Below are positions 48,196 through 60,000 of a DNA stretch of 60,000 nucleotides, piece by piece; position 1 is the first letter of the stretch, and each line of letters starts with the position of its first letter. Both the position numbers and the translations under genes were made by a program. The DNA comes from Symsagittifera roscoffensis. Lineage: Eukaryota; Xenacoelomorpha; Acoela; Convolutidae. The notes below the pieces were generated by a model that did not search any database, was not told the origin of the DNA, and worked only from the letters and a program-made list of their open reading frames with translations. The DNA lies in NCBI RefSeq assembly GCF_963678635.1, contig NC_087065.1, forward strand, positions 39,683,430 to 39,743,429, given 5' to 3'.

Positions 48196-50514
48196 AAAAA
48201 GTATATGCTAATAATTTTTATAGAAAACTGCTATATCAAAGTTCGGTGACAATCTTCTTAGCATTTTCAACTTAATTTTTATGGAATGCAGAAAACAAAG
48301 GTCTTAACAAATGCCTTAGTCTAACTCTAAAATTATTGATATTGTGAGTGTGAATGCCTATTCAGAAAGGTAGCACAGAGTTTTTAATTTTTAACCAGCC
48401 ATGACTTTTCACATCGCGTTTTACTTTTGTTCTTTTTTCAACTAAGTTGATAAACCATTGGAAAACATGTTTGCATATTTTGATCACCAATAGTAGTAAC
48501 TTGATACAAAGTTAACTGTGGGGTAGATTGTTTAATGAGATTCATTTTTATTTTAGGTCTGCCTATGCAAATTTTTGTGAAAAAAAAACATTTTTTTTTC
48601 TGCGTGTGTTTATTGTTATTTTTCGGTTTTCACTCTTTCATGCGCTATACAATCATTTGCTCGCTTTCAGCACTTAACCTAGTTCGGAATAGCGTTTTCC
48701 TAAAATTAGAATCAAAAACGTGAAATGGCCGAAATGGTGCGAAAAAATTGAAATGACTAAGTGTTGGAAACTTAAGCCACCCGAATACGTACTAGTACCC
48801 CCCATCCCCGGGGATACATTATATTGGACATATGCTTAAGATCAAAGGCGAAGTACTGTGTTCTGTTTTATTGCTTTATTTGATGACCGCTTCAATCTCT
48901 CTCATTTTCCTTTTGTCTCTCTCCTTGTTTCACGCGCATTAAAAATTGATTCCCGCTTATAGAGCTACTTTATTTTATTTTTCTCGTCACATGCTTTCAG
49001 AGGGACAGAAGGGGGGGTTTCCGGTAGCTATTCTAAGACCATTGTTACTACACCAACGTTTTTCGTTTGTTATTTTTGTAAAATAGTTTTTTTAGACGAC
49101 GTAGTTTGTTTTTCATAATTTGAGGCTTAAAATTAAGAGCTTTAGGTTTCAGTCAGAATTTGCAGTCAATAGATAGACGACATTTTAGACAGCGTCTTGC
49201 AGACTGAAAAAATATATTGACAAAAGAAAATGCCTGGTTCTCCCATTAAGAAACCGTTTTGTTCGACTTCCCTGTAATACTCAAACAAAAAGCACTGTCT
49301 GATTTAAAAATGTATTCAAACTGTATGTTAAGTAGCATAGGCGAAGCGCTGCCTTCGTCTGTATAATTCGGTGACTGGACACTTGATAATAATTTTGTTA
49401 TCCGAAGCGGCTTTTCCCTTTTTTCCAGGTTTTTAGCTGTGTATTAAATGATAAAATACACCTAATCAAAAAAAATATTTCGCTCTGATGTCTTTTCATG
49501 CACTGTGAACCATTTTTGCATGCTGAGAAGGGGATTCATTAAGCAATATTGATGTATCTGCTTCGATATTTTTCCGCTTGGAATATATTCCTAATTGGTA
49601 CAACAAAAGAGATCGAAAAGCATATCCGTTGGATACCTTTAATCTGTTCATATGATTTTCACTTTTTTTTTCGGTTCAGGTGCTCTCTCGCCCATGCTGT
49701 TTAATAAATATCAACCGATATCAAAGTCTATTTTACAACGGATATTTGTTTTTTTCCTTAAATTTCATGGAGCATCTTCATTTGATATTACCAGTGCTGG
49801 TAAATGATATAAGCCCTTTGCTTAATTGAATCATTTTCTAATTCTCTTGCTCATGATAGTAGTAATAATTAGATATATACGGTGGTATCTACTTGAATAC
49901 TGAAATCTAGGCACTGTTTTTTTGGAGAAAGGGATCGGTATGCAAGTGGAGCTCATTTTGTTTCCACGCAATTTAATGTTTTGGATTTTTTTTAGTAAAC
50001 AAGTAATTCCGAAAAAATTCAGAAAATGAGTAAAAAAACTTGTATCAAGGCAAATCACTGGATGTTCCGATTTCCCTCAAAAGTATCTGCAGGATCCCCT
50101 CACAAAAAATGGTGTCCAAATTTGGTCAAAGTTTACCATTAAGTGTCAAAACATTTATTTTTTAAAAATAATTCCTCTCAGCGCAGTTTTTTTAAGAGAA
50201 TTACAGTGTACATAAAAACCCAATAGCAATTCTAATTTTTTTTTAGAAATCCCCCGACTCAATAAGATATCTTGATCAATCCCTGGTCTGAGTTAAAAGG
50301 ATTCAATTTATTTTTTTGAAATTTTTGACGAACTTATTTGTCCAAATTCGATGGATATGTCTTTAATATGTTGCCACACATCACTGAAGTTTATTTGGTG
50401 TACTTGATTTTTCATGATCGAGTTGTAGCTTTCGAATTTCGTATCCTCGGGGCAATTGGTCTGACAACACGAAAAATTTTGTCTAATGGAAGCATAAGCT
50501 TATAATATTATGAC

Positions 50515-50720
50515 CAGGGGTGGATCTAAGATTTTTTTAGGTCGGCTAAATTGATTGTCTGTGCTCTCCCAAATCACTATAAAGACCCCGTTTTGACCAA
50601 ATTTGATGCGCGGGAGGCAAATTAAAAAAAACTGCCCCAAAATGCTTTTTTAGGCACTTTTTGGAAAATGTTTACCAAAAAATCGAGTTTTTTCGGCGCG
50701 CGCTCCCCCCTCCTATTTTA
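50515..50720 (+). repeat. Possible MITE or DNA-transposon end
   Basis: Starts CAGGGGTGGATCTAAGATTT, a terminus style frequent among CAGGGG-ended DNA transposons, and ends near GCGCGCTCCCCCCTCC without a mirrored terminus. Weak call. Confidence 0.3.
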
Positions 50721-51169
50721 TCACGTATTTTCACAGCGAACTAGCGAGCGTTGTCTTATATTACGAATTTGCTTTTTCTAACCCAACTCGCATATAATAG
50801 TGTTCATTTTAATGGAAACAGTGTTCGAAAAGTGTTCACCGGGCAGCGAAAAAAGTAAATTATGGTCCTAAAAAGTACTTGTTAAACTTTTTTCAATTTT
50901 CATCTGATAAACGCGTAATTCGACACTTCTGCATTTTTTCCATTAAAATTTTCTAACAATCATCCAGTTTTTGCTTCAGTATACTGAAAAGTTTTTCGAC
51001 TTCGAATGATGTTACCCGGGCTTGAAAGACTTTGGATAGAGTTTATCCTTTTCGGGCTTCTTGTTTTTGCGTTTTTCAGGGCAAATTAAGCTCAATTAAA
51101 ATTTTTTGTGCTTCCTTTTTAAAATGAGCTGAAAAATTAAAAAGAAAAATATTTGCTTGTTTTTCACTC

Positions 51170-51452
51170 TCTGGTGTTCACTTTTGGTGCATAGCACTGG
51201 CAGCTTAATAGCATGTGTTCGATACTTTTTTTATTGTTGCCTTGTCTTTACTTATTTCAATCGAAGCTCATGGCGGAGATGGAGAGGACGTTAGATTCGC
51301 AATATCAAAGTCGGTGGTTTCGATTCCGGCACATAGTCAGTTATTCTATTTTTCAAAGCTTATTTTTGCTTTTTCTTTCCTAATTTCTATTTTGTCGTTT
51401 TTTCGCTTGCGTTTGCGAAGTGCAGTTTTGCCTGTGTTTACTGCATAAGCCG
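51170..51452 (+). mobile_element. SINE-like element with tRNA-type promoter, copy 2
   Basis: Colinear with 44308-44605: CACTTTTGGTGCATAGCACT, then ATGGCGGAGATGG (A-box-like), GGTTTCGATTCC (B-box-like), and the tail TTTGCGAAGTGCAGTTTTGC. Diverged from copy 1 throughout, so both are old. Confidence 0.6.
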
Positions 51453-53504
51453 AACATTTTATCAAGCAAAATTATTTGTTGAGTTTGACTTAAGCTGTTT
51501 TTTAATTGGATCCTTCACCTTTTTTCGAATACGGGGGAGACATAATTCCTAAATTTAAGTTAATTTAAACTAAAATCGATGCTTCAGAGAAATTGTTAAA
51601 ATGCGATATCAAAAATAAGATAGCTAATAACACGGCATAAAAGAGCACTGCTCTAGTTTTTAAATACGCGGCTAAATCAGCTTCCTTTTTATGATCCGGA
51701 TTAGTCTAGAACCAGACAAATATTTGTGACGTTTTTTTTTGATGACGTTAACTGCTTTGACGTTGAATGTTTAGCTGCTTAAATGACTTGGTGCCAAAAT
51801 AATGAAGTATTCACCTTTCAAATCAGACCCGTCAAATTATTCTGGTGTGACTCGAAATGATTAATGATTACAATAGGACACTAAAGCATTTTCTATAGTA
51901 GCTCTTTTGGATTCAAAATTAGCAGCAATTTTAATATCTGAAATAGTGAATTAATTGACTTCTGCTTTCAGCGTTTTTATGACCGCTTAGTGATAATTTC
52001 TGTTTTTAGGAGCTGCTACTGAATGGAGTCTTGGTCATACAATTTTAATGAAATTTTTCTGCTTCTTCAATAATAATTCATGGCCCGTGGGAGCGACTGT
52101 TTTCGCTCTGAAAGTATAACAATAAGGCTCTTTCTGCTGGGAATCAATATACATTCCGAGTGCTTTTTCAGGAAAAATGTTTTGTTTCCATTTAAATTGC
52201 TTACTTAGGAGCCGCTGGGCGAACAATCAATACATGCAATTTCTTTTAGATTTTTTTAATATTCCGGTAAAGACTTCTTTAAAATAATCTTTTTGTCTCG
52301 CTTTAAAGTTTCCATGAATTACATATGGCTCGATAACAAATTCCGTCTTCAGCCTGTGCTAAGTTTGTGTATTTCAAGTTCAACGGTTATTTTCTCTTTC
52401 TCTAACTTTGTTTTTGTTGTGAAGGAAAACTATATTGTTTGCTTTGCAATTAACATAGTGAGTGAACCATGTGGTACTCCAATATGGTACTTTTTATGCT
52501 AAAAATCCAAAAAAAGTTGTTGAAAATGTTGATAGTTCGTCAATGAAGTTTCTGTGGACTCATTCAAATATAAAATCCGACCACGATACTGTCAACCAAA
52601 TGTCACACACAACTGTCACTTGTAAACATGCTTATATTCAGTATATTGTGAGTTTTCAGTAATTTCAATAAAGTTTTTTTCGGTTCCATGCAGGAGTTGA
52701 TTTTTTAATGCAGTTTCCCAAAAACATATAACAAAACTGCCCAGAAACAAATCAACAAAAGATTAGAAAAAGCTATAGTTAGTATCAGCAAAAGCTTGAA
52801 ATGAATTCAGATAAACTAACTTTGGAGCTCTCTATACTTTGCGCGTTATGCTCTAGTATCTACCATACTTCTAGATAGATCGTTGTCTAGTTATAACTAA
52901 CTGAACGCAATTAACAACAGCTAAAGGTTGCAATGTCCCGCAGTTGGAACGCTTGTGGCGATTTTTGATTCAATTTCTACCACTAATTACTCAATATGGC
53001 ACGCATCCAGAATTCTTCTTGCAAGATGATTGAATTTAAAAAAGTGAGATACAGTTGAATGTTTGCTTTTTTGTTCCGATCATCTCACGAAGCGGCAAGG
53101 AATTATGGCGTAGGGTGTTTTTGTTTGCTGTCAGGGAAAAAGAAACCACATCAAAAGCTCCCACCACAAAAAATACTGTACCAAAAGATCCCATACACTA
53201 AAATTGCCCATGCCGTAAGATCTTATTCCAATTAAAAAGATCCCATGAATTATGAGTAGTAATCTTATATATTAAATGAAAGTCCTAATGCGCTATGGAC
53301 GCAACGTTTTAATTTTTCTATCGAGCACAACGTTTAAGAATCATTCAAAGCAACCATCAGAGAAAGATGAACTCGATCCAACTTCAAGGCCAGACAGTAC
53401 TTGCCTATTTTTGTCCAAAATTTTGCGTTTACAGATTCATTTTAGTCTGAAACGAAAAACTGAAAACAGCAGCCTTCATGCTGAGAAATTTTTTTTCGGA
53501 AACC

Positions 53505-55400
53505 GATTCGGCCCAGGAAATAAATATTTCAAAGTTTCATAGCTTTATCATTCAAAAGTTTATACCTATAAATCTGGCTAAGAAAAACTGAAACTTTTCG
53601 CGTACCGATTCGGTCTACACAATAACTTGAAAAAGTTCAAGAGTTTCATAGCTTTATCATTCAAAGTTTTATAGCTATAAAGCTTGCGTAGAAAAACTGT
53701 AACTTTTCGCGTACCGATTCGGTCCACGAAATAACTTGAAAAATTTCAAAGTTTCATAGCTTGAATAGCTTGTTTAGAAAACTTTAAGCTTTTCGCAAAC
53801 TGATTCAGTTTATAGATAACTTGAATTATTTCAAAATTTTTTTTTAGCTAAACAAGCTTGCTTAGAGCAACTTAATTGTTTCACGAATTGATTCAGTCTA
53901 TGAACTAAATTGAAATATTTCAAAGTTTCGTAGCTTTTAAAGCTTGCTTAGAAAAACTATAATTTTCCGCGAACCGATTCGGTCTACACAATAACTTGAA
54001 AAAGTTCAGAGTTTCATAGCTTTATCATTCAATGTTTTATAGCTATAAAGCTTGCGTAGAAAAACTGTAACTTTTCGCGTACCGATTCGGTCCACGAAAT
54101 AACTTGAAAAATTTCAAAGTTTCATAGCTTGAATAGCATGTTAAGAAAACCTTAATCTTTTCGCAAACTGATTCAGTTTATAGATAACTTGAATTATTTC
54201 AAAATTTCTAGCTGAAAAAACTTGATTAAAAGAACTTATTTGTTTCACGAACTGATTCAGTCTATGAACTAAATTGAAATATTTCAAAGTTTCGTAGCTT
54301 TTAAAGCTTGCTTAGAAAAACTATAATTTTTCGCGAACCGATTCGGTCTACACAATAACTTGAAAAAGTTCAGAGTTTCATAGCTTTATCATTCAAAGTT
54401 TTATAGCTATAAAGCTTGCGTAGAAAAACTGTACTTTTTCGCGTACCGATTCGGTCCACGAAATAACTTGAAAAATTTCAAAGTTTCATAGCTTGAATAG
54501 CTTGTTTAGAAAACTTTAAGCTTTTCGCAAACTGATTCAGTTTATAGATAACTTGAATTATTTCAAAATTTTTAGCTAAAAAAGCTTGCTTAGAGCAACT
54601 TAATTGTTTCACGACTTGATTTAGTCTATGAACTAAATTGAGTTATTTCAAAGTTTCGTAGCTTTAAAAGCTTGCTTAGAAAAACTTAAACTTTTCGCGA
54701 ACCGATTCGGTCTACACAATAATTTGAAAAAGTTCGAAGTTTCATAGCTTGAATAGCTTGCTTAGAAAAATTTAACTTTTGGTAAAAGATTCGGTCTACA
54801 AAGCGCTTGGATTTTTTTCAAAGTTCATGGCTTGATTAGCTCGCGCAGAAAATTTTATTTTCGCAAAAGTTTCCTAGTAAATAACTTCTTGATTAAGTCA
54901 ATTTTGAATTTTCTTTCGAACTGATTCGCTCTATTAAATCGCTTCATTAGCTCGCCTAAAAAAAACTAAATTTTCGCAAAAAGCTTTGATCTAAACAACT
55001 ATTTGATCTATTTCAATTGATTCTAGCTTCAATAACTTGCTTCAGTGAAACTGAGAGTGTTTTTGCCAACCAATTGGCAAATAGAGTGTTTTTGCCAACC
55101 TATTTGCTCCATGCAATTACTTAAAAAATTGAAGAGCAATAGCTTGAACAACTTGCTTAGAAACCTTTTTGCACTCCTATTCGCTTCACGAAATTAACTT
55201 GAGCTATTTAAAGTTTCGTAGCTTGAATAGCTTGCTCAGAGTAAGTTTCATTTTTTCGAGAACTGATTCGTTCTATGAAACGTAAAGTTTTCAAACCGAT
55301 TTACGATCTGGCTCAGCTAGAGATTTCGAAGTTTCATAGCTTGATCAGAACAGCAACTGTTTTTAGCGAGCTGATTGATTACTGGAGAAAGGCTTGCTAG
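53505..55400. repeat. Satellite array with about 90-bp monomers in a 365-bp higher-order unit
   Basis: The marker CGGTCTACAC recurs at 53611, 53980, 54344 and 54708 (intervals 369, 364, 364). Within each unit four related monomers occur, marked by CGGTCTACAC, CGGTCCACGA, CAGTTTATAG and CAGTCTATGA (intervals about 109, 86, 88, 86). Each monomer contains GATTC(G/A)G, TTGAA...TTTCAAAGTTT(C)ATAGCTT and AAGCTTGCTTAGAAAAACT. Order decays after about 54790, where single diverged monomers continue to about 55400. Confidence 0.9.
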
Positions 55401-55645
55401 TCACAAGTAAATCGAGTAGTAATCAGAGTAATGATACCTCAATTAGTTTCGCGCTATTAATCAACAACGCAAATCTCAGATTAGCCATTTCAAATTGGAC
55501 TCAGTTTTTTGGATTAACACAATACCAGCATGTTTTCCATTTAGTTGTAATATGGTATTGAATTCGAACAGCTCTATCAAAACCGTACATTCTTTATTGT
55601 CTAGTTTTTTTTTAATTCATTGAATAATCAAAAAAGATTTTTCTC

Positions 55646-56105
55646 AAATTTCTTACTTGGGAACCTCACAAAAGGGTCAACCACTTATTTTTCTTGATGG
55701 AACTGATTTTCAAAAGAAACGTGAAACAAAGACAACCTTACACTGGCACTGCAGCAAATGGAGATCATATTACTGCCCGAAAGCTTTACTCACCTTTTGG
55801 GGCGAGATAATCTGAAAGAGCAACAAGCATAATCACGAACTCAACGAAGTACGCTCAGACGCTCGACAGTTATTTCAGCAAGTGAAGGAGACGGGCAAGT
55901 ATCAATTAAATCCGGTAAAGAGCCAGATCATCGCAGTTAGTTTAAAATTGTTGCGACACGAAAAAGCAACACAACTCTTTTTGCCATCCCGGTCGGCGAT
56001 AACGCAAACTCTTAACATATGTAAACAGAGACACACCTGCCCACTATTGTCACAGACCATCATTTCGAAATACCGGATCGTATTAACCATTTTATCTTTT
56101 CGATA
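55646..56105 (+). pseudogene. FLYWCH zinc-finger / MULE-type transposase relic
   Basis: A frame starting near TSQKGQPLIF reads through a FLYWCH-type finger: KKRETKTTLHWHCSKW, SYYCPKALLTF, one in-frame TGA, then NKHNHELNEVRSDA. The W-x-C, C and H-x-H ligands are in FLYWCH order. The following part (NPVKSQIIAVSL, LPSRSAITQTL, then a CP..S segment) resembles the linker between FLYWCH and the MULE transposase. The catalytic core is not recognisable. The TGA and missing core mark it as a relic, although a host FLYWCH exon with one mutation is possible. Confidence 0.65.
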
Positions 56106-56597
56106 GCAGTTTGTAAAAAAAAATTGGCGCTTCTTAAGTGAGATATCATAGTTATTGTGAAAGAAATCAGAGCTACATCTATCAATTGCATGCGTTAATA
56201 TACTAAGCAGATAGTTCCTGTCTAGCTTATACATATCCGCTACAAACTTATTGTCTTAATTCGGGCTCAGGACCTAAAAATAACTTACGAGGTCGATTTG
56301 ATTTGAATTCGGAAAGTGTTCTAAAAGTGAGTTCTTCCTAGGTTTGGACTTTTATGAGTTATTCGGTTGCTTCGTTTGCGCGGAGACTAGCTGAAACTTT
56401 TAAATATAGTGCTTGTTGCTTTTCTTGAGTTAATTGAAATGGTTGAATAAGTCTACCTCTGTTACTTTGTATTTTTGTAATTCCGGCTCTAGCAAGACCT
56501 CATTCGAAAAATGGCTATAAGGTGTTCAGAACGCTTGAAATTCGTGCTGTGAGATCCTAGTACTTCTTTTTATATCTCATTGTATATCTCGCATTGC

Positions 56598-57006
56598 GTC
56601 TTTTCAGTTATACCCCCCCCCCCCACTGAATTATGAAAAAAAATAAAAAAATTATTATATCATTGGGACACTGTTGCTAGGAAATGCAACAGAAATGCTA
56701 CTATATTATTATGGGACTGGTTAAAATGAGCCAATTTTACTTAATTGAGCCTCAAAGTGACTTTTTTCTCCAATTTTATTATTATTATTATTATTAATAT
56801 TTTTTCTCAGCATAAAGTTCATTAAAAGGATGCTAAAAGCGTTTTTAATTGTCGCTAAGTTGGCAATTTTTTCCAATTTCGAAAGCTTGATTTAACGCTC
56901 GGGATATGAGCCCTGCATTTTTAAGGAAAATCAGTCAAAGTGTAAGAAAAAAATTCATTTTCATTTTATATTATTTAGGGGGGGGGGGGAGTATAACCGA
57001 AAAGAC
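56598..57006. mobile_element. 409-bp inverted-repeat element (MITE-like) with C12/G12 tracts
   Basis: Left end GTCTTTTCAGTTATACC followed by 12 C (56613-56624). The right end is its reverse complement with one mismatch and one insertion (12 G at 56978-56989, then AGTATAACCGAAAAGAC). No coding capacity inside. A target duplication is not evident. Confidence 0.7.
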
Positions 57007-60000
57007 CCCTCGCATTTACTAAAACGAAATTTAAAAATTCAAATGACAAATAAAAACATTTAAATGCACATTTTTTGGTCCCTTGCTGGTTACAAACAAG
57101 TTCAGAATTTTTATACGAGTGATATGATGGAAATAATAGTATCATCAACATTTCAATTTCAATAAAGGGCGCTTGAAGTTTTTTGTCGATCAAAGTTCGA
57201 ATTTAATAATGCACGCTTATCCGGCACGATTTTAGAAATTTTTTAGCAGAAAGTCACTAACTTTGACCCCTAGCAATTATATAAATGCAAATGCCATTTG
57301 TAGTGATGCAGTCGAGTTGAATTTTTGTTTGTCTAATTTGCATATTCTACTTTGGGTTTATTTGTAAGTATGCAATTGACCTTTTTTTATTGTCATCGCT
57401 GTTGCCCTCCTGATTTCGTTTTTTTATCAGCTCGCCTCAACCCACCTGTCTGCCTTTTCTTCTGCCACTTTAGGCCCTCTAAAGTCGCCTTTGCTTGAGG
57501 ACGTATCATATAGCATACATCTCAGAATGCATAATGCCGCTTCGTATATTTTTGAGGGTTTCCTTATGTAAGTTTTAATGAGAAATGATTTTTATGTGGC
57601 TTAAATTGTATTTTGTATTTTCACTTCAAAAATTTTTTGATTGCTATTTTCTGATAAATCACGCGGTCGAATACAAGAGGATGGCGTTAACGAACAGATG
57701 ATGATGATGGTGATATTAGATGATTCAGCATCCCAGTGGTATTTGAACTTAAGGATACGCCAGACGCTTTTGTTTTTTCCAATAAATCGAATATGTTGTG
57801 AACTAATTCCTTCCTTTCTCTTACCATCGCCGCATTCTCCGAATGTACTTCACTCTTTTTCTATCCACTCGGTAGAAAAAGGAAGCTGATTCCCAATTGG
57901 TATTTTTGTTTCCAAGTTCTTTTTTTCCCGGTGCTATTGTTACAACTTGTTCTCAAAATAGTTTTCGCGAAACAATACCAAGTGATTTGATGGAGAAATT
58001 ATGTCTTTCTTTTTTCAACCATTAGGCGGGAATAGAGGAAAGGGAAGGGGAGTGATTTGGCGATTTTTCTATACTCATTCGTCTTAAATTTTTTGGTCTG
58101 GGGCTATCGGGTTGCTTTTCGCTTGAAGCGTGAACAATTGATTGTTCGCCTGTTTCCGATTTGGTCGCTGCTTTGATCCTGTAGGAATGAATTTTTTTTT
58201 GAAATCTGAGTAGTTTCCTTTGCCGTTTCCGGAAACGGACAGCTCTATTTACCTCTTTTCATGTAATGACGAGTGCCTCTTATGTTTTGAATTGACGAGT
58301 CAACAAGCGGAAAAATTTCTAAAGTGTCTGTAAATAGAATTCTTGTCTTGAAACAATGTTCTTACATATGATGCTCAGCTTACATAAAGTGAGAAATTGT
58401 GGTAAGAAAATTTTCAATTTTACAGAGGTTTTTTCGTATTTATTGTACTGATTTTCGAAGAAAACGGAATACTTATGCTTGGGGTGATTTTTTTTGTTCT
58501 GTAAACTTTGCCGTCTGGACTAAGGGGTTACTTCCTAACGTACTTCTCTTGCCTGTGTTGAGACCGGCAAGGGGAAGATCAATTCCAGCACGTTTCTACA
58601 ATATACCTTTTGAAAAGATTTTTTAGTAGGCGTAGGTTTCCTGTATCGAACTCTGCTGCGCTCCCGTTTTCTCGACCCGGCTGTTTTTATTTGACTTCAG
58701 TCTCAACTCGCAAGATGTTTGATGGCAATTAACTTCAAGATAACTAATAATTATCCAAAAATACAAGGCCTATAGTATGGCGAGATTATAATCTATCAAT
58801 TATTGAGATATATGGGTCTGCGAGTAATCGAATTAATTGCCTCTCGCAATTCAAATTGACAGTAGCCTCTAATCCAGTGAATTCGTTCTTTCTAAAGGAT
58901 TCCCGACATCAATTTTGCCGAAATCAAGATCCGACATCAAGCCCACATAAGTTCCCGACATCAAGTCGACTCAAAGTTTTGCACTTGCGTCACAACAGAC
59001 CGACTTGCCGTTTTAAGCTCTAAAATTGTTCTACCTATTCGAGATTCTCCGGTACCCTCCAATTCCTTGTTTTTGTTACCCCTGACATGAGCAAGGGTTT
59101 TCCATTCGAGTACTAGACTTTTTTTCCTGTAAATAACTTTGTTCTAGGAAACGTCAAAATAAGAATGGTAAATACAGCTATTGTACTGTACGCATAATAC
59201 GTTGTAGTTGTTTTAGTGTTTTAATTTTTTATTGCTGTTCGTAATTTTTCTAATCTTTACTTCGTATATTTAATTTTTTGTAATTTTTATTGGCGTATTG
59301 ATCTATGTTTGAGTAGCTCCATGAAAACATATTTTTTACGCTTCCCTCTGCATCGCCCAGAATGCTAAAAACTTTCATCGAATTTATAGTTTTTGGTTAT
59401 TAGCGCGGGACTAAGTCGCCGGAGGGCTCCAATCACTGGTGTCTGTTTTCGGTATTTGCGTCTATTGCCGCCATAAAATCAATATGCCCTCGCTGAATAT
59501 TTTGCGTAAATTGTCTATTTCGGTTAAACGAGTTGTTTTACCCAGTTGCTTATAACTCTTGGTCTGACCGGCGGATTTGCTTGAAATCAAAATACATGAT
59601 GTGCCCTGTCATTTTCTATCGTATCCGAATGTTTCTGCTTCTTGCGTTCACTGAGGCTGTTAAATGGTTTCCAGAAGCCGGGGTGTAAGCTATTTACTTA
59701 GGCCATAACAGCGGAAGTAGGGGTCCAGGATGTCTGGAATTCTAAACTTAAGCTTCCCTCAACTAGGTCTGTTTGCATTTCCGGGAACTGTTATCACGCA
59801 GGCCCAGCGGTCAAAAGGTCTGGGTTTTTGCATGCCCGGGTCAAATCATCTTTATTATCCGTCCAATAAAATTCATGAAGTTAACTTTGTTGCTTCCAAT
59901 TCGGGGGGTTTGCCGATTCTGTTCCACCGATATTTTCTCGCATAGGAGGGAATAATTCTTTAAAGATTCGAATTATTTTAGATTTGACCAAAAGTTTATT
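57007..60000. other. No recognised content
   Basis: AT-rich single-copy-looking DNA. The only local pattern is a few CCGACATCAA repeats near 58905-58970. No exon, RNA gene or named repeat identified. Confidence 0.5.

Larger units (their letters stand above)
47033..53499 (+). other. Shal intron 2 or downstream DNA
   Basis: AT-rich, no exon recognised. I searched by eye for the expected continuation of Shal (a basic RLARIR-like segment after an AG) and did not find it. Contains repeat R copy 2, SINE-like copy 2 and a possible MITE fragment near 50515. Stretches 48200-50500 and 51460-53490 hold nothing I can name. Confidence 0.6.

Noticed and set aside
55902-56234. Minus-strand 110-aa ORF
   Set aside because: It overlaps the FLYWCH/MULE relic on the opposite strand and has no recognisable features.
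56975-57193. Minus-strand 72-aa ORF starting from the G tract
   Set aside because: Overlaps the inverted-repeat end; composition is random and no homolog is recognised.

Overview
This window is eukaryotic, from an invertebrate animal. It carries the first two coding exons of a Shal (Kv4) voltage-gated K+ channel gene with GT-AG introns. Around the gene are several classes of animal transposable elements: Ty3/gypsy-like LTR, L1/Tx1-like and CR1-like LINEs, an RT element with an RPDG...WDVT domain, and relics of hAT and FLYWCH/MULE. No bacterial gene is present and almost all coding capacity belongs to mobile elements. The species cannot be fixed from the sequence.

Region 1 (1-21595) is one giant LTR retrotransposon on the minus strand. 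Its 5' LTR is 20700-21595 (896 bp, TG...CA). Its 3' LTR is cut by the left edge of the window (1-657). The two LTRs differ by about ten substitutions and one indel over 656 bp, so the insertion is fairly young. In transcription order it has: a 2.4-kb leader with a 14-bp minisatellite and a 69-bp triplication; a Gag-like ORF; a small ORF; PR-RT-RNaseH; integrase; the integrase C-terminus fused to a macro domain resembling TARG1/OARD1; and then about 9 kb of accessory ORFs in the position where env would lie. These encode a coiled-coil protein, a protein with two SGNH/GDSL-hydrolase-like domains (the first with a complete catalytic set), a small hydrophobic ORF, and three unrecognised proteins of about 608, 568 and 379 aa. 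A-rich -1 slippery heptamers sit exactly at two pol junctions. Two pairs of accessory ORFs share a reading frame and are separated by only one or two stop codons. This element is the best candidate for an undescribed system here.

Region 2 (21596-41540) is a transposon graveyard with one apparently intact element. It contains two degenerate CR1-like LINEs joined head to tail, each ending in a (TAC)n tail; a broken hAT transposase; two more LTRs of the giant-element family (30466-30985 truncated, 34701-35565 apparently solo); an element with a PHD finger, a WYLDD reverse transcriptase and an RPDG...WDVT domain; and three copies of one L1/Tx1-like LINE. Copy B (36767-41540) keeps both ORFs open and a 24-nt poly(A). 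Its tail abuts the 5' end of copy A.

Region 3 (41541-60000) is the Shal locus on the plus strand. Exon 1 (41848-42953) ends inside the selectivity-filter GYG codon triplet and exon 2 (46870-47032) completes it and adds S6. The C-terminal exons were not found. Introns and downstream DNA hold a tRNA-headed SINE-like family, a duplicated block of about 640 bp, a satellite with a 365-bp higher-order unit built of four monomers, a FLYWCH/MULE relic, and a 409-bp inverted-repeat element with C12/G12 tracts. The intact LINE and Shal are divergently arranged, with only about 307 bp between the LINE 5' end and the Shal start codon.
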